In this document: one piece after another, positions 9,052 to 19,314 of the stretch | Position numbering within the stretch: position 1 is the stretch's first letter | Layout of the letters: every line of letters starts with the position of its first letter | Source of the DNA: Rhodospirillaceae bacterium | GTDB lineage: Bacteria; Pseudomonadota; Alphaproteobacteria; Dongiales; Dongiaceae | Length of the DNA stretch: 64,000 bases | Direction of reading: 5' to 3' | Assembly (NCBI GenBank): GCA_008012315.1 | Contig: SSEL01000003.1 | Span: 124,001-188,000 of the forward strand | Position numbers and translations under genes: made by a program | Notes under the pieces: generated by a model | Seen by the model: the letters and a program-made list of their open reading frames with translations, nothing else | What the model was told of the DNA's origin: nothing | Database searches by the model: none

Positions 9052-10613
9052 TCGCCGCGATTGATCTCGATCTTGCGCCGGGCGACATAATCGGCCAGGG
9101 CCTCGGCCACGGCCGGATCGAGCGCCGGTTGCTGGTAGCTCTTCAGCAGGTCCTTCCAGATCGCATTGGCCCGCTCGGTGCCGGTCTTTGCGCCATTTTC
9201 ACTCCAGGTCTCGAAATTGCGCCAATCGGACAGCATCGGTTCATAGAACGCATGTTCGAACCGGGCCAAGGTATGACCGGTGCCGAAGAAATGGCCGCCC
9301 GGCCCCACCTCGGCGATGGCCTCGACCGCCAGTTCCTCGGCATCGACCGCGATCGGCCGCAGGAATTCCCGCATCATCTGCAGCATCTCGGCATCGAGAA
9401 TGAGCTTCTCGAAAGAGGCCGTGAGGCCACCCTCCAGCCAGCCGGCGGCATGTTCGATCAGATTGACCCCGCCCATGATGGTGCCCCAGAGCGACATGCC
9501 AGATTCATAGGCCGCCTGCACATCGACACAGTTCGAGGCATTCACGTTGCTGGAGCGGAAGGGGACGCCATAGCGCCGCGCCAACTGGCCGCTCGCCAGC
9601 GCTGCCTTGGTATATTCCGGCGTGCCGAAGGCCGGCGAGCCGGTGCGCATATCGACATTCGACGTAAACCCGCCATAGAGCACCGGTGCGCCGGGCCGGA
9701 CGATCTGCGTCAAGGCCATCATCGCCAGGGCTTCGGCATTCTGCTGGACCAAAGCGCCGGCAATCGTCACCGGGCTCATGGCGCCGGACAAGGTGAAGGG
9801 CGTCAAGGCGATCGGCTGGCCCGCCGCCGACATCGCGGTCAAAGCCTCCCCCATCGGAATATCGAGCTTCAGCGGCGAATTGGAATTGATCACCGTCAGT
9901 GTCACCGGCCGCCCGGCCATCTGCTCGCGCGTCAGGCCATAGGCGATGCCGATCATGTTGAGCGCATCCTCGACACGGTAGCGGCCCAGCGCCCAGCATT
10001 GCCAGGTCTTGTCGGTCAGGGTCAGTGCCGCCTGATAGAAGTCGAGATGCCGCGTCTCGGCCGGCAGGTCGGTCGGCTCGACCGGGCAGCCGCCTTCCTG
10101 GTGGATGACATTGAGGCTTTGCACCAGGCGGATATAGTCGCACATATCGGCGTAATTACCGGGCCGCCGCCCGCGATCGAGATCATGGGCGAAGGCCGGG
10201 CCGCCGGTCGCGGCAAAGATCATCTGATGGCCGCCGACCTCGACATCATAAGCGCGGTTGCGCGCCTGCAGGCGGAAGCTGCCGGGAATGGTCTTGATCT
10301 TTTCCTCGATCAAAGCCGGATCGAACCGTACCCGATGTGTCGCCTCGTCGACCTCCGCACCGGCCGCTTTCAAGCGGCCGCGGCTCTCCTCATGCATGAC
10401 CTCGATGCCGGTCCCGGCCAGCACGTTCAGCGAGGCGGCATGAATCGCCTCGATCTGGTCGGCGCTCATCACCTCGATCGGCCGATAGCCGTTCGGCACC
10501 TGGGCGAAGGGCAATTGACGCTGTCCGCCGCCACGTATGGCCTGGGCGCGCCGCTCCCGCCGCCGGCCGCCACGCTCACCGCCACTCGCACCCTGCGCCA
10601 TGTCATCCGTCAT
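9045..10613 (-). CDS. MttB-family (non-pyrrolysine) methylamine methyltransferase
   Basis: A 522-residue member of the trimethylamine methyltransferase MttB family. Recognisable parts are QEGGCPVEPTDLP, LTVINSNSPL, ATGGPAFAHDLDRG and VLYGGFTSNVDMRTGSPAFGTPEY. The frame is uninterrupted, so there is no in-frame amber codon to be read as pyrrolysine; such homologues include the glycine betaine methyltransferase MtgB. The N-terminal 30 residues are Arg/Gly-rich and may be disordered. It lies 66 bp downstream of the TMADH-like gene on the same strand, suggesting joint catabolism of a methylated amine. No corrinoid protein or its activator is visible, so the methyl acceptor is unknown. Confidence 0.88.
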   Translation of the reverse strand: MTDDMAQGASGGERGGRRRERRAQAIRGGGQRQLPFAQVPNGYRPIEVMSADQIEAIHAASLNVLAGTGIEVMHEESRGRLKAAGAEVDEATHRVRFDPALIEEKIKTIPGSFRLQARNRAYDVEVGGHQMIFAATGGPAFAHDLDRGRRPGNYADMCDYIRLVQSLNVIHQEGGCPVEPTDLPAETRHLDFYQAALTLTDKTWQCWALGRYRVEDALNMIGIAYGLTREQMAGRPVTLTVINSNSPLKLDIPMGEALTAMSAAGQPIALTPFTLSGAMSPVTIAGALVQQNAEALAMMALTQIVRPGAPVLYGGFTSNVDMRTGSPAFGTPEYTKAALASGQLARRYGVPFRSSNVNASNCVDVQAAYESGMSLWGTIMGGVNLIEHAAGWLEGGLTASFEKLILDAEMLQMMREFLRPIAVDAEELAVEAIAEVGPGGHFFGTGHTLARFEHAFYEPMLSDWRNFETWSENGAKTGTERANAIWKDLLKSYQQPALDPAVAEALADYVARRKIEINRGDY

Positions 10614-10679
10614 GGCCGCCTCCCTCGATGTTTTTATCGATGTATGCCGGTTGTTCCGGCACGCTTCCGCATCACGCCG

Positions 10680-12746
10680 TCATTTCACGAAGACGAGCTC
10701 GCGCTTGAAGGGGAATTGATCGGGATCGATCGTCTCGCCGAATTCGCGTGCCGCGCGATGTCCGGCATAGGTCGCATGCACGATGGCGCCCGGCACATCG
10801 CAATCGCCGATTGCCCGCAAGGTAACGATATCCGCCGCCCCGCGCGCCGCCGCGTCTTCCTTCAGGGCGCGATAGAGCCCGTCATCGGCCTGGCGCGCCG
10901 TGACGCTCAGCAAGGTCTCGCCGGCAATGCGCCGGGTGACGCCGGTATAGATGCAGGCAACCTCCGCCGCATCGCCATGCCAGGCGTCCAGGCGATGGGC
11001 GAGGATCAGATTGACGCCCATCTTCATCAGCTTGGTCTGCACCTTGAACTGCTCGTCGGTGAACAAGGTCCAGGTCGAGACATCGAGCCCCGGCGTCACC
11101 AAGGTCACGTCATGGCCGGCGGCGCGGTAGCGTTCGGCCAGGGCACCCGCCATATAGAACTGGTCGTCGTCATAGATGACGATCGAGCCGGTGGGCTCTT
11201 TGCCGCCCATCACATCATCGGGCGTCAGGACATTGGCGGCATCGAGGCCGGGCAGCGGAAAATGGACGTTATGGCCGATACCGTCGCGCCGCCAGGTGGC
11301 GCCGGTCGCCAGGATCACATGGCGGTAGCCGGCTTCCAGGATGGTGTCCTTGTCCATCCGGCTTTCCAGGAAGATCTCGACATTGGGCAATTTGGCGATC
11401 TGGCCCAGGCGGTAATCGCGCACCCGCCCCCAGGTGCCGAGACCCGGCAGGCGGGATTCGCGGTTGACGCGGCCGCCAAGTTCGCGGCCGGCATCGGCCA
11501 GCGCCACCTGATAGCCGCGCTTGCCGAGAATCATCGCGCATTCGAGGCCGGCCGGGCCGCCGCCCACCACCAGCACCTGGTCCTCGGCGAAACCGCCTTT
11601 CGCCGTGACGATTTCCGGATGCCAGTCGCGGCGATATTCCTCGCCCATGGTCGGGTTCTGGGTGCAGCGGATCGGCACGCCCTGATTATTATGGGCGCGG
11701 CAGATATTGCAGCCGATGCATTCGCGGATATCCTCCTCGCGGCCTTCATCGATCTTGCGCGGCAGCCAGGGATCGGCGATCGAGGGCCGCGCCGCACCGA
11801 TGAAATCGCAGATGCCGCGCTTGATCATCGAGACCATGGTGTCGGGCGAGGTGAAGCGCCCCACCGAGACTACCGGCTTCGAGGTGAGCTTTTTCACGAA
11901 GCCGATATATTTCTCCTGATGGCCTTCCTCGCCGAAACGCGCCGACATGGAATCGTTTTCCACATAGGAGATATTGACGTCCCAGAGATCCGGCAGCTCG
12001 GCCAGATACTCGATCACCTCGCGGCCTTCATTCTCGGCAGTGACACCGGCCGGACCCATCAGCTCATCGACGGCGAGACGCACGGCGACGGCGCATTTAT
12101 GGCCGATTGCCTCCTTGGTCTCTTCGATCATTTCCTTGAGCAGCCGCGCGCGGTTCTCGATCGGCCCGCCATATTCGTCGGTGCGCTGGTTCCAGCGCTT
12201 GGTGATGAACTGGAACGGCAGATAGCCATGGCCGGCATAGCAATAGACGACATCGAAGCCGGCCTGCATGGCGCGCTTTGCCGCCTGGACCTGCCAGCGG
12301 CGCAGGTTGCGGATATCCTCGCGGTCCATCGCCCGGGTCTGCAGCGGGAAGACCGCATGCTGGGTCGAGCCAGAGGGCGAGATCGGCATTTCGCGACTGA
12401 ACTTGTTGGGCGAATGATTGCCGCCATGCCAAAGCTCGGTGCCGGCGAGCGCGCCATGGCGATGGATCTTCTCGGCGGTCAGCGACTGGATACGGATATC
12501 GTTGTCGTCCCACATGGCGCAAAGCCGGTAGGGCGCATCCTCGCTGGTCCAATGCAGCGAATTATATTCGGTGTTCACCACCGCCCACCCGCCTTCGGCC
12601 TTGACCTCGCGCATGCGCGAGACCGAATGCGGCAGGTAGTAACCCATGCCGGTGCAATGCGGCACCTGGTAGAAGCGGTTGCGCGCCGTCACCGGCCCGA
12701 TCCGGACCGGCTCGAACAAAATGTCATATCGCGGATTGCGCGCCAT
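10680..12746 (-). CDS. Trimethylamine/dimethylamine dehydrogenase-like iron-sulfur flavoprotein
   Basis: A 688-residue homologue of trimethylamine dehydrogenase. It has an N-terminal old-yellow-enzyme TIM barrel, a 4Fe-4S site (CIGCNIC then IRCTQN), and a C-terminal dinucleotide-binding half starting at VLVVGGGPAGLE. Cys31 in RNRFYQVPHC matches the Cys that covalently holds FMN in TMADH, and the Tyr-x-x-His-x-Tyr group (YAGHGY) is kept. The two tryptophans of the TMADH substrate bowl appear absent: the segment after CIGCNIC reads RAHN rather than ISRW. The substrate is therefore probably a different N-methyl compound. The ATG at 12746 follows GGGGAG and matches the TMADH N-terminus (MARxPxxDILFEP). 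Confidence 0.9.
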   Translation of the reverse strand: MARNPRYDILFEPVRIGPVTARNRFYQVPHCTGMGYYLPHSVSRMREVKAEGGWAVVNTEYNSLHWTSEDAPYRLCAMWDDNDIRIQSLTAEKIHRHGALAGTELWHGGNHSPNKFSREMPISPSGSTQHAVFPLQTRAMDREDIRNLRRWQVQAAKRAMQAGFDVVYCYAGHGYLPFQFITKRWNQRTDEYGGPIENRARLLKEMIEETKEAIGHKCAVAVRLAVDELMGPAGVTAENEGREVIEYLAELPDLWDVNISYVENDSMSARFGEEGHQEKYIGFVKKLTSKPVVSVGRFTSPDTMVSMIKRGICDFIGAARPSIADPWLPRKIDEGREEDIRECIGCNICRAHNNQGVPIRCTQNPTMGEEYRRDWHPEIVTAKGGFAEDQVLVVGGGPAGLECAMILGKRGYQVALADAGRELGGRVNRESRLPGLGTWGRVRDYRLGQIAKLPNVEIFLESRMDKDTILEAGYRHVILATGATWRRDGIGHNVHFPLPGLDAANVLTPDDVMGGKEPTGSIVIYDDDQFYMAGALAERYRAAGHDVTLVTPGLDVSTWTLFTDEQFKVQTKLMKMGVNLILAHRLDAWHGDAAEVACIYTGVTRRIAGETLLSVTARQADDGLYRALKEDAAARGAADIVTLRAIGDCDVPGAIVHATYAGHRAAREFGETIDPDQFPFKRELVFVK

Positions 12747-12856
12747 CTTCTCCCCATCCTCCCAGGTGAATCGTCCCAGGGTGACATCAGCGCGGCCTTG
12801 TAGCGTATGGCCCAGCCTCTCCGGCAATGTTTTCTGGCGCCGATCTTAATTCGTTG

Positions 12857-12870
12857 AGCTGTATACAGCT
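12857..12870. promoter_or_regulatory. Perfect 14-bp palindrome, GntR-type operator candidate
   Basis: AGCTGTATACAGCT is a perfect palindrome 110 bp upstream of the TMADH-like start, between it and the convergent-side end of the protease gene. Its TGTATACA core is the type of site bound by FadR/VanR-class GntR regulators. No gntR gene is in this window, so the cognate regulator would be elsewhere. Confidence 0.5.
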
Positions 12871-12882
12871 TGTGAAGCTTTG

Positions 12883-13695
12883 TCAATCGGCGCTGCTGAG
12901 CAGGAAGCGGTCCAACTGATGGGCAAAGGCGCCGGCGCTCACCCCCAGGCCGATCGGCGCCAGGCCGCCGCGCCGCTGGGCGAGGCTGGAGATGACGGCG
13001 AAAAGATGGGGCTTTCCCGCCGCATCGAGCAGCACCATGGGACCGCCGCTATCGCCCGGCCGGATGATGCAGGTGGTCACCGTGATGCCGCCGGGCAGAT
13101 CCAGGCCCAGGGCCCGGGGCTCGACCGGATCGCAGCCGTCATGCTGCCGCAGCATGGTTTTGTCACCGCCCCCGAAACCGGCGGAATAGAACTGGTCGCC
13201 GGCCGCCAAGCGTTGCGTCACCTGACCCGGCGACAATGCTTCGATCGGCAGCGGATGCAACTCGCCGGGAGCCCGCGCGATCCGCAGGAAAGCCCAATCA
13301 ACCGGCACATCGAGCGCATCGATATGACCTTCATGCACCTGTCCCCCCAGCATCTGCACGGCGCGGACGGGCAAGGCATCGAAGACCGGGGCGCGGCCCG
13401 CATTGGGACGGAAGACCAGTTGGTCGGGTGCGAGCGTGCGATTCGGCGGATAGAGGCAATGCGCTGCCGTCAGAATCAAATCAGGACGAATCAGGCTGGC
13501 GGTGCAGATATGCGAGGTACCCGGTTCCGTCAGGGATCCGATTGCCGCCGTCCAGGGCAAGGGTGCCGGCGGGTTGGGCGCCGGCCCTGGTTTGGTGGCC
13601 GGCGGTGTCGCGGCGCAACCGGCCAGCATGAGCAGCGCGAGACAGATGAGGGCCGCCTGGCTAGTCACCGCATTGAAGAACCCGGCCTTGGCCAT
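12883..13695 (-). CDS. Trypsin-like serine protease, predicted lipoprotein
   Basis: A 270-residue S1-family protease. All three catalytic positions are visible: His in LTAAHCLY, Asp in DVPVDWAFLRI, and Ser in PGDSGGPMVL. The N-terminus carries a lipoprotein signal (CLALLMLAGC), so it is predicted to be anchored in the envelope after lipidation of that Cys. A Pro-rich spacer separates the lipid Cys from the protease domain. The ATG at 13695 is preferred because it has an AGGATGG upstream and gives a normal signal length; two ATGs lie farther upstream. It reads away from the Rrf2 gene's promoter on the same strand. The target is unknown. Confidence 0.85.
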   Translation of the reverse strand: MAKAGFFNAVTSQAALICLALLMLAGCAATPPATKPGPAPNPPAPLPWTAAIGSLTEPGTSHICTASLIRPDLILTAAHCLYPPNRTLAPDQLVFRPNAGRAPVFDALPVRAVQMLGGQVHEGHIDALDVPVDWAFLRIARAPGELHPLPIEALSPGQVTQRLAAGDQFYSAGFGGGDKTMLRQHDGCDPVEPRALGLDLPGGITVTTCIIRPGDSGGPMVLLDAAGKPHLFAVISSLAQRRGGLAPIGLGVSAGAFAHQLDRFLLSSAD

Positions 13696-13867
13696 GCCGC
13701 CATCCTGCATCCCTGCCGCGCCGCCGCGCATCATTTCTTCCTTCTACTTCCCGTGGCCGGCTCGCACCGGCGGCCTGGCACTCAAGATCGCGGCAGATAG
13801 CGCGTTTCAGGCGATCTGGCCAGGAGGTTCGGAAATGCGGCGGGCAGGTTACGTGATCCGGATGCGT

Positions 13868-14341
13868 TTATTGAGCGGCTTTCGGCAAATGGGCCGAGGG
13901 TTCGGCTGGGGGTTGGCCGAGAAGCTGGCGCAACAGGGCCTGGTCCCGCATCAGATCGGCGAGGCTATAGCGGTCGAGGACGGCGAGAAAAGCCTGCAGC
14001 GCCTCCTGCAATATCCCCGTCATCTGGCAGTTCCCGGACAAAGGACAATCGCAGCCGCCGGATTGAAAACAATCGGCAAGCGCGAGATTGTCCTCGGTCT
14101 GGCGGAACAACCAGCCGGCGGAAATCTGGTCCGGCGCCATATGCAGGCGGAGCCCGCCACGGCGGCCGCGCAGGGTCTCGATCACGCCGATGCGGCCCAG
14201 CCGATGCACCACCTTGGTCAGGTGGCTGGCAGAAACATGCAGCCGCGCCGCGATTTCCTCGACCGTCGCCCGCCGGTCGGGCTGCAGGCAGAGGTAAATC
14301 AACGTTCGAACGGCATAATCGGTGAATTGCGTCACCTGCAT
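13868..14341 (-). CDS. Rrf2-family regulator, NsrR-like
   Basis: A 157-residue winged-helix regulator beginning MQVTQFTDYAVRTLIYL, the usual NsrR/Rrf2 opening, with the recognition helix near HVSASHLTKVVHRL and the wing RGRRGGL. Four cysteines follow in CFQSGGCDCPLSGNC; the last two keep the C-x5-C spacing of NsrR iron-sulfur ligands, while the first is farther away than in E. coli NsrR. An NO-sensing repressor is likely. The ATG at 14341 follows AGGTGA at five bases, better than a GTG three codons upstream. No NO-detoxifying gene such as hmp is adjacent. Confidence 0.85.
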   Translation of the reverse strand: MQVTQFTDYAVRTLIYLCLQPDRRATVEEIAARLHVSASHLTKVVHRLGRIGVIETLRGRRGGLRLHMAPDQISAGWLFRQTEDNLALADCFQSGGCDCPLSGNCQMTGILQEALQAFLAVLDRYSLADLMRDQALLRQLLGQPPAEPSAHLPKAAQ

Positions 14342-14745
14342 TTGGGTCACCTAAACTTGGGAATCCTGCGCCACAAAACGCACTGGAGTCGGTCGGATTG
14401 CGCCATACTGCCAGGCATCCGGCGGGTTGCGCGAAAGGCGGGAAAATGTCGCTCGATGGAGGACGACGGAAAGGCGATTAGGACGACAACATATTCAATC
14501 AAGAATAATCATCATTAATCAGAGGGTTAGCACATCCACCCCCAAGCGGGTCAAGTCCTTCTACATCCTCAGTTATGCAGCCACGTCCGGCGGACATAGC
14601 GGTGTCGCTGATGGCCCCGATGACGGGCTGGGGAAACTGGGATAGAAGCACCATGTGAATGGTGGTGCGTTTATTTAGGAATAAGATCTGATTTTACGAT
14701 CCGCATTTCCGCCGAAGGGCTGGAAACGCAGGGTGAGAGGCGGCA
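14342..14745. other. 404-bp intergenic region between nsrR-like gene and pyrF
   Basis: No convincing gene was found here. The right part has an AT-rich patch (about 14480-14520) and a small hairpin caccat-gtga-atggtg at 14649-14664 followed by a T/A-rich run, which could be a terminator or leader. It must contain the divergent promoters of the regulator and of the pyrF operon, but no clear -35/-10 pair stands out. Confidence 0.4.
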
Positions 14746-15540
14746 GTGACAACGGGGCGAGCGGAAATGGCGGCAAAGCAGGCAACTGAAGGACGGGACG
14801 CGCGAGCGGTGGCGCCGATCCTGGTCGCATTGGACACGACCGATCCGGCCCGGGCGGCGGGGCTGGCCGATGCCTTGCGCGGCCATGTCGGCGGGCTCAA
14901 GCTGGGCCTGGAATTCTTCATGGCCAATGGCGCGGCCGGGGTGGCCCGGATCAGCGAACTCGGCCAGCCGGTTTTCCTCGATCTCAAATTCCACGATATC
15001 CCCAATACGGTGGCGGGCGCCGTGCGTGCCGTGGCACCGTTGCGGCCCTTCATCCTGAATGTCCATGCCGGTGGCGGCCGCGCCATGATGCTGGCGGCCC
15101 GGGACGCCGCCCGTGACAGCGCGGCGAAACTGGGCATCGCCCCCCCCAAACTCATCGCCGTCACCGTTCTCACCAGTTTTGCCGGCAGCGATCTGGCGGA
15201 AGTGGGCGTGCCGGCCGGTCCGCAAGATCAGGTCCGTCGCCTCGCCGCCCTGACCCGCGATTGCGGCCTCGACGGCGTGGTCTGTTCAGCCAAGGAAATC
15301 GCCGTTTTGCGGCAGGATCTGGGAGCCGATTTCCTGCTGGTGACGCCGGGCATCCGCCCCGCCTGGGCGGCGAGCGGCGATCAGAAGCGCATCATGACAC
15401 CGGCCGAGGCGATGGAGGCGGGCGCGGATCATCTGGTGATCGGCCGCCCGATCACCGGCGCCGATGACCCGGTTGCGGCGGCAAAACGAATCGCGGATGA
15501 AATCGCCTGCCGCGCCGGCGATGACCGAACCCAAGCCTGA
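14746..15540 (+). CDS. pyrF: Orotidine 5'-phosphate decarboxylase
   Basis: Last step of UMP synthesis, decarboxylating OMP. The catalytic signature LDLKFHDIPNTV is at about residues 79-90, with the early Asp in VALDTTDP and the phosphate-binding end TPGIRPAWAASGDQKR and VIGRPITGADDP. Length 264 is slightly long because of an N-terminal extension; GTG at 14746 follows GAGAGG, while an ATG at 14767 is an alternative. It starts a plus-strand run with the following membrane-protein gene overlapping its 3' end, then trpF. Confidence 0.96.
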   Translation: MTTGRAEMAAKQATEGRDARAVAPILVALDTTDPARAAGLADALRGHVGGLKLGLEFFMANGAAGVARISELGQPVFLDLKFHDIPNTVAGAVRAVAPLRPFILNVHAGGGRAMMLAARDAARDSAAKLGIAPPKLIAVTVLTSFAGSDLAEVGVPAGPQDQVRRLAALTRDCGLDGVVCSAKEIAVLRQDLGADFLLVTPGIRPAWAASGDQKRIMTPAEAMEAGADHLVIGRPITGADDPVAAAKRIADEIACRAGDDRTQA

Positions 15541-16390
15541 CGTCGAGATCCGTATGTTCGATCGACCTAATTCACGTTCCCCGCAACAGAATCACGGTAC
15601 CGGCCCTAATGGCACCGGACCGAAGCGGCGCCTCGCCGTCATGCAATTGGTGCGAGTCAGCCTGCAGAGCCTGATGCTGTGCCGCGACGATGCCTTGCGG
15701 CTCGGCATCGTGCCCCTGGTCATCTATTTTCTTGGCTCGCTTTACGGCGCTCCGGCCTTCGAACAGATGTTCACCGGCGGGCTCGAAGACGGATCGGCCC
15801 AACTCAATCCCGGCGCCGCCGGACCGCTGATGGTGACGGCCATCATCATCGTCATCGGCCTCTCGCTGCTCTCGGTGAACTGGCTGCGCTTCCTGCTGCT
15901 CGGCCCCAGTGCGGTCGAGGAATTGGGATTGGCGCTGCGGCGCTTGCATGTGATCTTCCTGCTCGGCGCTTTGGCGCTAGGCTTCTGCGGCTCGATCGTG
16001 CTGGCACTGGTCTCCATCCCGATCGCTTTGCTGCTGGGCGCCGCGGCGCAGATCGGCGTCCTGGTTGCCGCTTTGCTGATCGGCGTGGTCGGCGTTCGCC
16101 TGGCGCTTGTCCTGGTCGCCATCGCCATCGGCCAACCGATCAGCCTGCGCCAGGCCTGGGACGCCTCGCAGGGGCAGGGCTGGATCCTGCTGCTGGCCTG
16201 CCTGCTCGTCGAGGCCCCTTTCCTGCTGCTGATGATCGTGATCCGGCTGATCGCCGAGGGCACCGGGCTGGCCGATGCGGCCCCCTATACCATGCTGCTG
16301 ATCGGCTGCCTGGCGCAGATCGCCGCCACCCTGGCGCAATGCGGCGTGGTCGCCGCCGGCTATCGCCGCCTGGTCGGCGTTCGGGTCTGA
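15521..16390 (+). CDS. Polytopic membrane protein of unknown function
   Basis: About 289 residues with a polar N-terminal 60 and then roughly six hydrophobic segments, including LVIYFLGSLYG, VTAIIIVIGLSLLSV, LLGALALGFCGSIVL and LLIGVVGVRLALVLVAI. I do not recognise the family. The start is uncertain: ATG at 15521 overlaps the end of pyrF by 20 bp, and ATG at 15554 has a GAG upstream. It lies between pyrF and trpF, with trpF starting 11 bp after its stop, so it is probably co-transcribed with them. Confidence 0.72.
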   Translation: MTEPKPDVEIRMFDRPNSRSPQQNHGTGPNGTGPKRRLAVMQLVRVSLQSLMLCRDDALRLGIVPLVIYFLGSLYGAPAFEQMFTGGLEDGSAQLNPGAAGPLMVTAIIIVIGLSLLSVNWLRFLLLGPSAVEELGLALRRLHVIFLLGALALGFCGSIVLALVSIPIALLLGAAAQIGVLVAALLIGVVGVRLALVLVAIAIGQPISLRQAWDASQGQGWILLLACLLVEAPFLLLMIVIRLIAEGTGLADAAPYTMLLIGCLAQIAATLAQCGVVAAGYRRLVGVRV

Positions 16391-16401
16391 GGGAGGCCGT
16401 T

Positions 16402-17049
16402 ATGGCAGTCGACGCCAAGATCTGCGGCTTGACGACACCCGAGGCGGTTGCCACGGCAATCGAGCATGGCGCCAGCCATATCGGCCTGGTTTTCTTCGCC
16501 AAGAGCCCCCGCAATATCGCGCCCCAGGCCGCCGGAAAATTGAGCAGCCTGGCCACCGGCAAGGTCATCCGCACCGGCCTGATCGTCGATGAAAGCGATG
16601 AGCGCATCGCCGCCATCCTGGCTGCCTGCCCGCTCGATCTGCTGCAATTGCATGGCCAGGAGACGCCGGAACGCGTAGCGGACATCCGCCGCCGCTTCGG
16701 CCTGCCGGTGATGAAAGCCCTGCAGATCGGCACGGCCGCGGACCTGGCGCGGGCCAGATCCTATGAAACCACCGCCGACCGGCTGCTTTTCGACGCCAAG
16801 CCGCCGGCCGGCAAGACCGATGCCCTGCCGGGCGGCAATGCCGTCAGTTTCGACTGGTCGCTGCTGGCCGGGCAGGATTTCCAAATACCCTGGATGCTGG
16901 CCGGCGGGTTGACGGCGGATAACCTGGCCGGGGCGGTCCGCGCCAGCGGCGCCCGGGCGGCAGACACATCGTCCGGGGTCGAAGACCGGCCGGGCCTGAA
17001 GAATCTGCAGAAAATCAAGGACTTCCTGCGAATTGCCGGAGAACTTTAG
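16402..17049 (+). CDS. trpF: Phosphoribosylanthranilate isomerase
   Basis: Third step of tryptophan synthesis, an Amadori rearrangement of phosphoribosylanthranilate. The 215-residue TIM barrel starts MAVDAKICGLTTPEA with the catalytic Cys and ends with the catalytic Asp in ADTSSGVED. Other family marks are GLVFFAKSPRN, LLQLHGQE and DAKPPAGKTDALPGG. ATG at 16402 has GGGAGG six bases upstream and is 11 bp after the previous stop, so translation is probably coupled. trpB and trpA follow after a 129-bp gap. Confidence 0.97.
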   Translation: MAVDAKICGLTTPEAVATAIEHGASHIGLVFFAKSPRNIAPQAAGKLSSLATGKVIRTGLIVDESDERIAAILAACPLDLLQLHGQETPERVADIRRRFGLPVMKALQIGTAADLARARSYETTADRLLFDAKPPAGKTDALPGGNAVSFDWSLLAGQDFQIPWMLAGGLTADNLAGAVRASGARAADTSSGVEDRPGLKNLQKIKDFLRIAGEL

Positions 17050-17178
17050 CCGCCGCCGGCCCCGGCCGGATACTGTGACCACCCTTTGACCTTTGCGCCG
17101 TGCTGTGGTTGATTGCGGCGCGACTCGCCCGCGTTTTATCGCGCGGTTTTCATCAGCCTGTCATTCTAGGATCGCAAC

Positions 17179-18404
<1,226 letters not shown>

Positions 18405-18408
<4 letters not shown>

Positions 18409-19283
18409 GTGCAAGCGTGGCAAGCATGACGGACGTGAAGACCACCCGGATCGAGCGCCGCTTCGCCGATCTCAAGGCGCAAGGCCGCGCCGGCCTCGTC
18501 ACCTTCATCACCGCCGGCGATCCTGATGGCGATCTGTCGCTGCAATTGCTTCGGGCCCTGCCGGCGGCCGGCGCCGATGTGGTCGAGCTCGGCATGCCCT
18601 TCACCGATCCGATGGCGGACGGCCCGGCGATCCAGGCGGCGGGCCTGCGCGCGCTGCAATCCGGCATGACGCTGAAACGCGTCTTGCAGATGGTGCGCGA
18701 CTTCCGCCAGGGTGATGGCAAAATACCGGGTGACAATGACACGCCCATCGTCCTCATGGGCTATTACAACCCGATCTATTCCTATGGCGTGGCGACCTTC
18801 CTGACCGATGCCCTCGCCGCCGGCGTCGATGGCCTGATCGTCGTCGACCTGCCGCCGGAAGAAGATGCCGAGCTTTGCCTGCCGGCCTTGAAGGCGGGCC
18901 TCAACTTCATCCGCCTGGCGACGCCGACCACCGACGACAAGCGCCTGCCGGCGGTGCTGAAGAACACCTCGGGCTTCGTCTATTACGTCTCGATCGCCGG
19001 CATCACCGGCACGCGCTCCGCCGCCGATGCCGATATCGCCGCTGCCGTGGCGCGGCTGAAGCGTCATACCGGCCTGCCGCTCGCTGTCGGCTTCGGCATC
19101 AAGACCGCCGACCAGGCCGCCGCAGTGGCCAAGGCGGCCGATGCGGCGGTGGTCGGCTCGGCCCTGATCCAACGCATCGCCGACAATCTCGACGCCAACG
19201 GCCGGCCGAAAGCCGGCCTGGTGGAAGCGGTGCTTTCCCTGGTACGCGACCTTGCCGCCGGTGTGCGGCGCGGGCGCGCTTGA
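18405..19283 (+). CDS. trpA: Tryptophan synthase alpha chain
   Basis: Cleaves indole-3-glycerol phosphate to indole and glyceraldehyde 3-phosphate. The signature [19 protein letters not shown] contains the catalytic Glu, the second catalytic Asp is in [13 protein letters not shown], and the phosphate site includes [11 protein letters not shown] and VVGSALIQ. Length 292 includes a short N-terminal extension; GTG at 18405 overlaps the trpB stop, and ATG at 18426 is an alternative. accD starts 31 bp downstream, a common trpFBA-accD-folC order. Confidence 0.97.
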
Positions 19284-19314
19284 TAACAACACGACCCGTA
19301 TAAGGGATGATTGA

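Noticed and set aside
9045-10613. Pyrrolysine-containing MttB
   Set aside because: The frame has no internal amber codon and no pyrrolysine genes are visible.
9129-12803. A 1224-codon plus-strand open frame
   Set aside because: It is antisense to the MttB- and TMADH-like genes, both of which have clear catalytic motifs; the antisense product is Gly/His/Arg-rich without any recognisable domain.
15679-16401. Plus-strand open frame fused in front of trpF
   Set aside because: The upstream 240 codons are an out-of-frame reading of the membrane-protein gene; trpF has its own ATG and GGGAGG.
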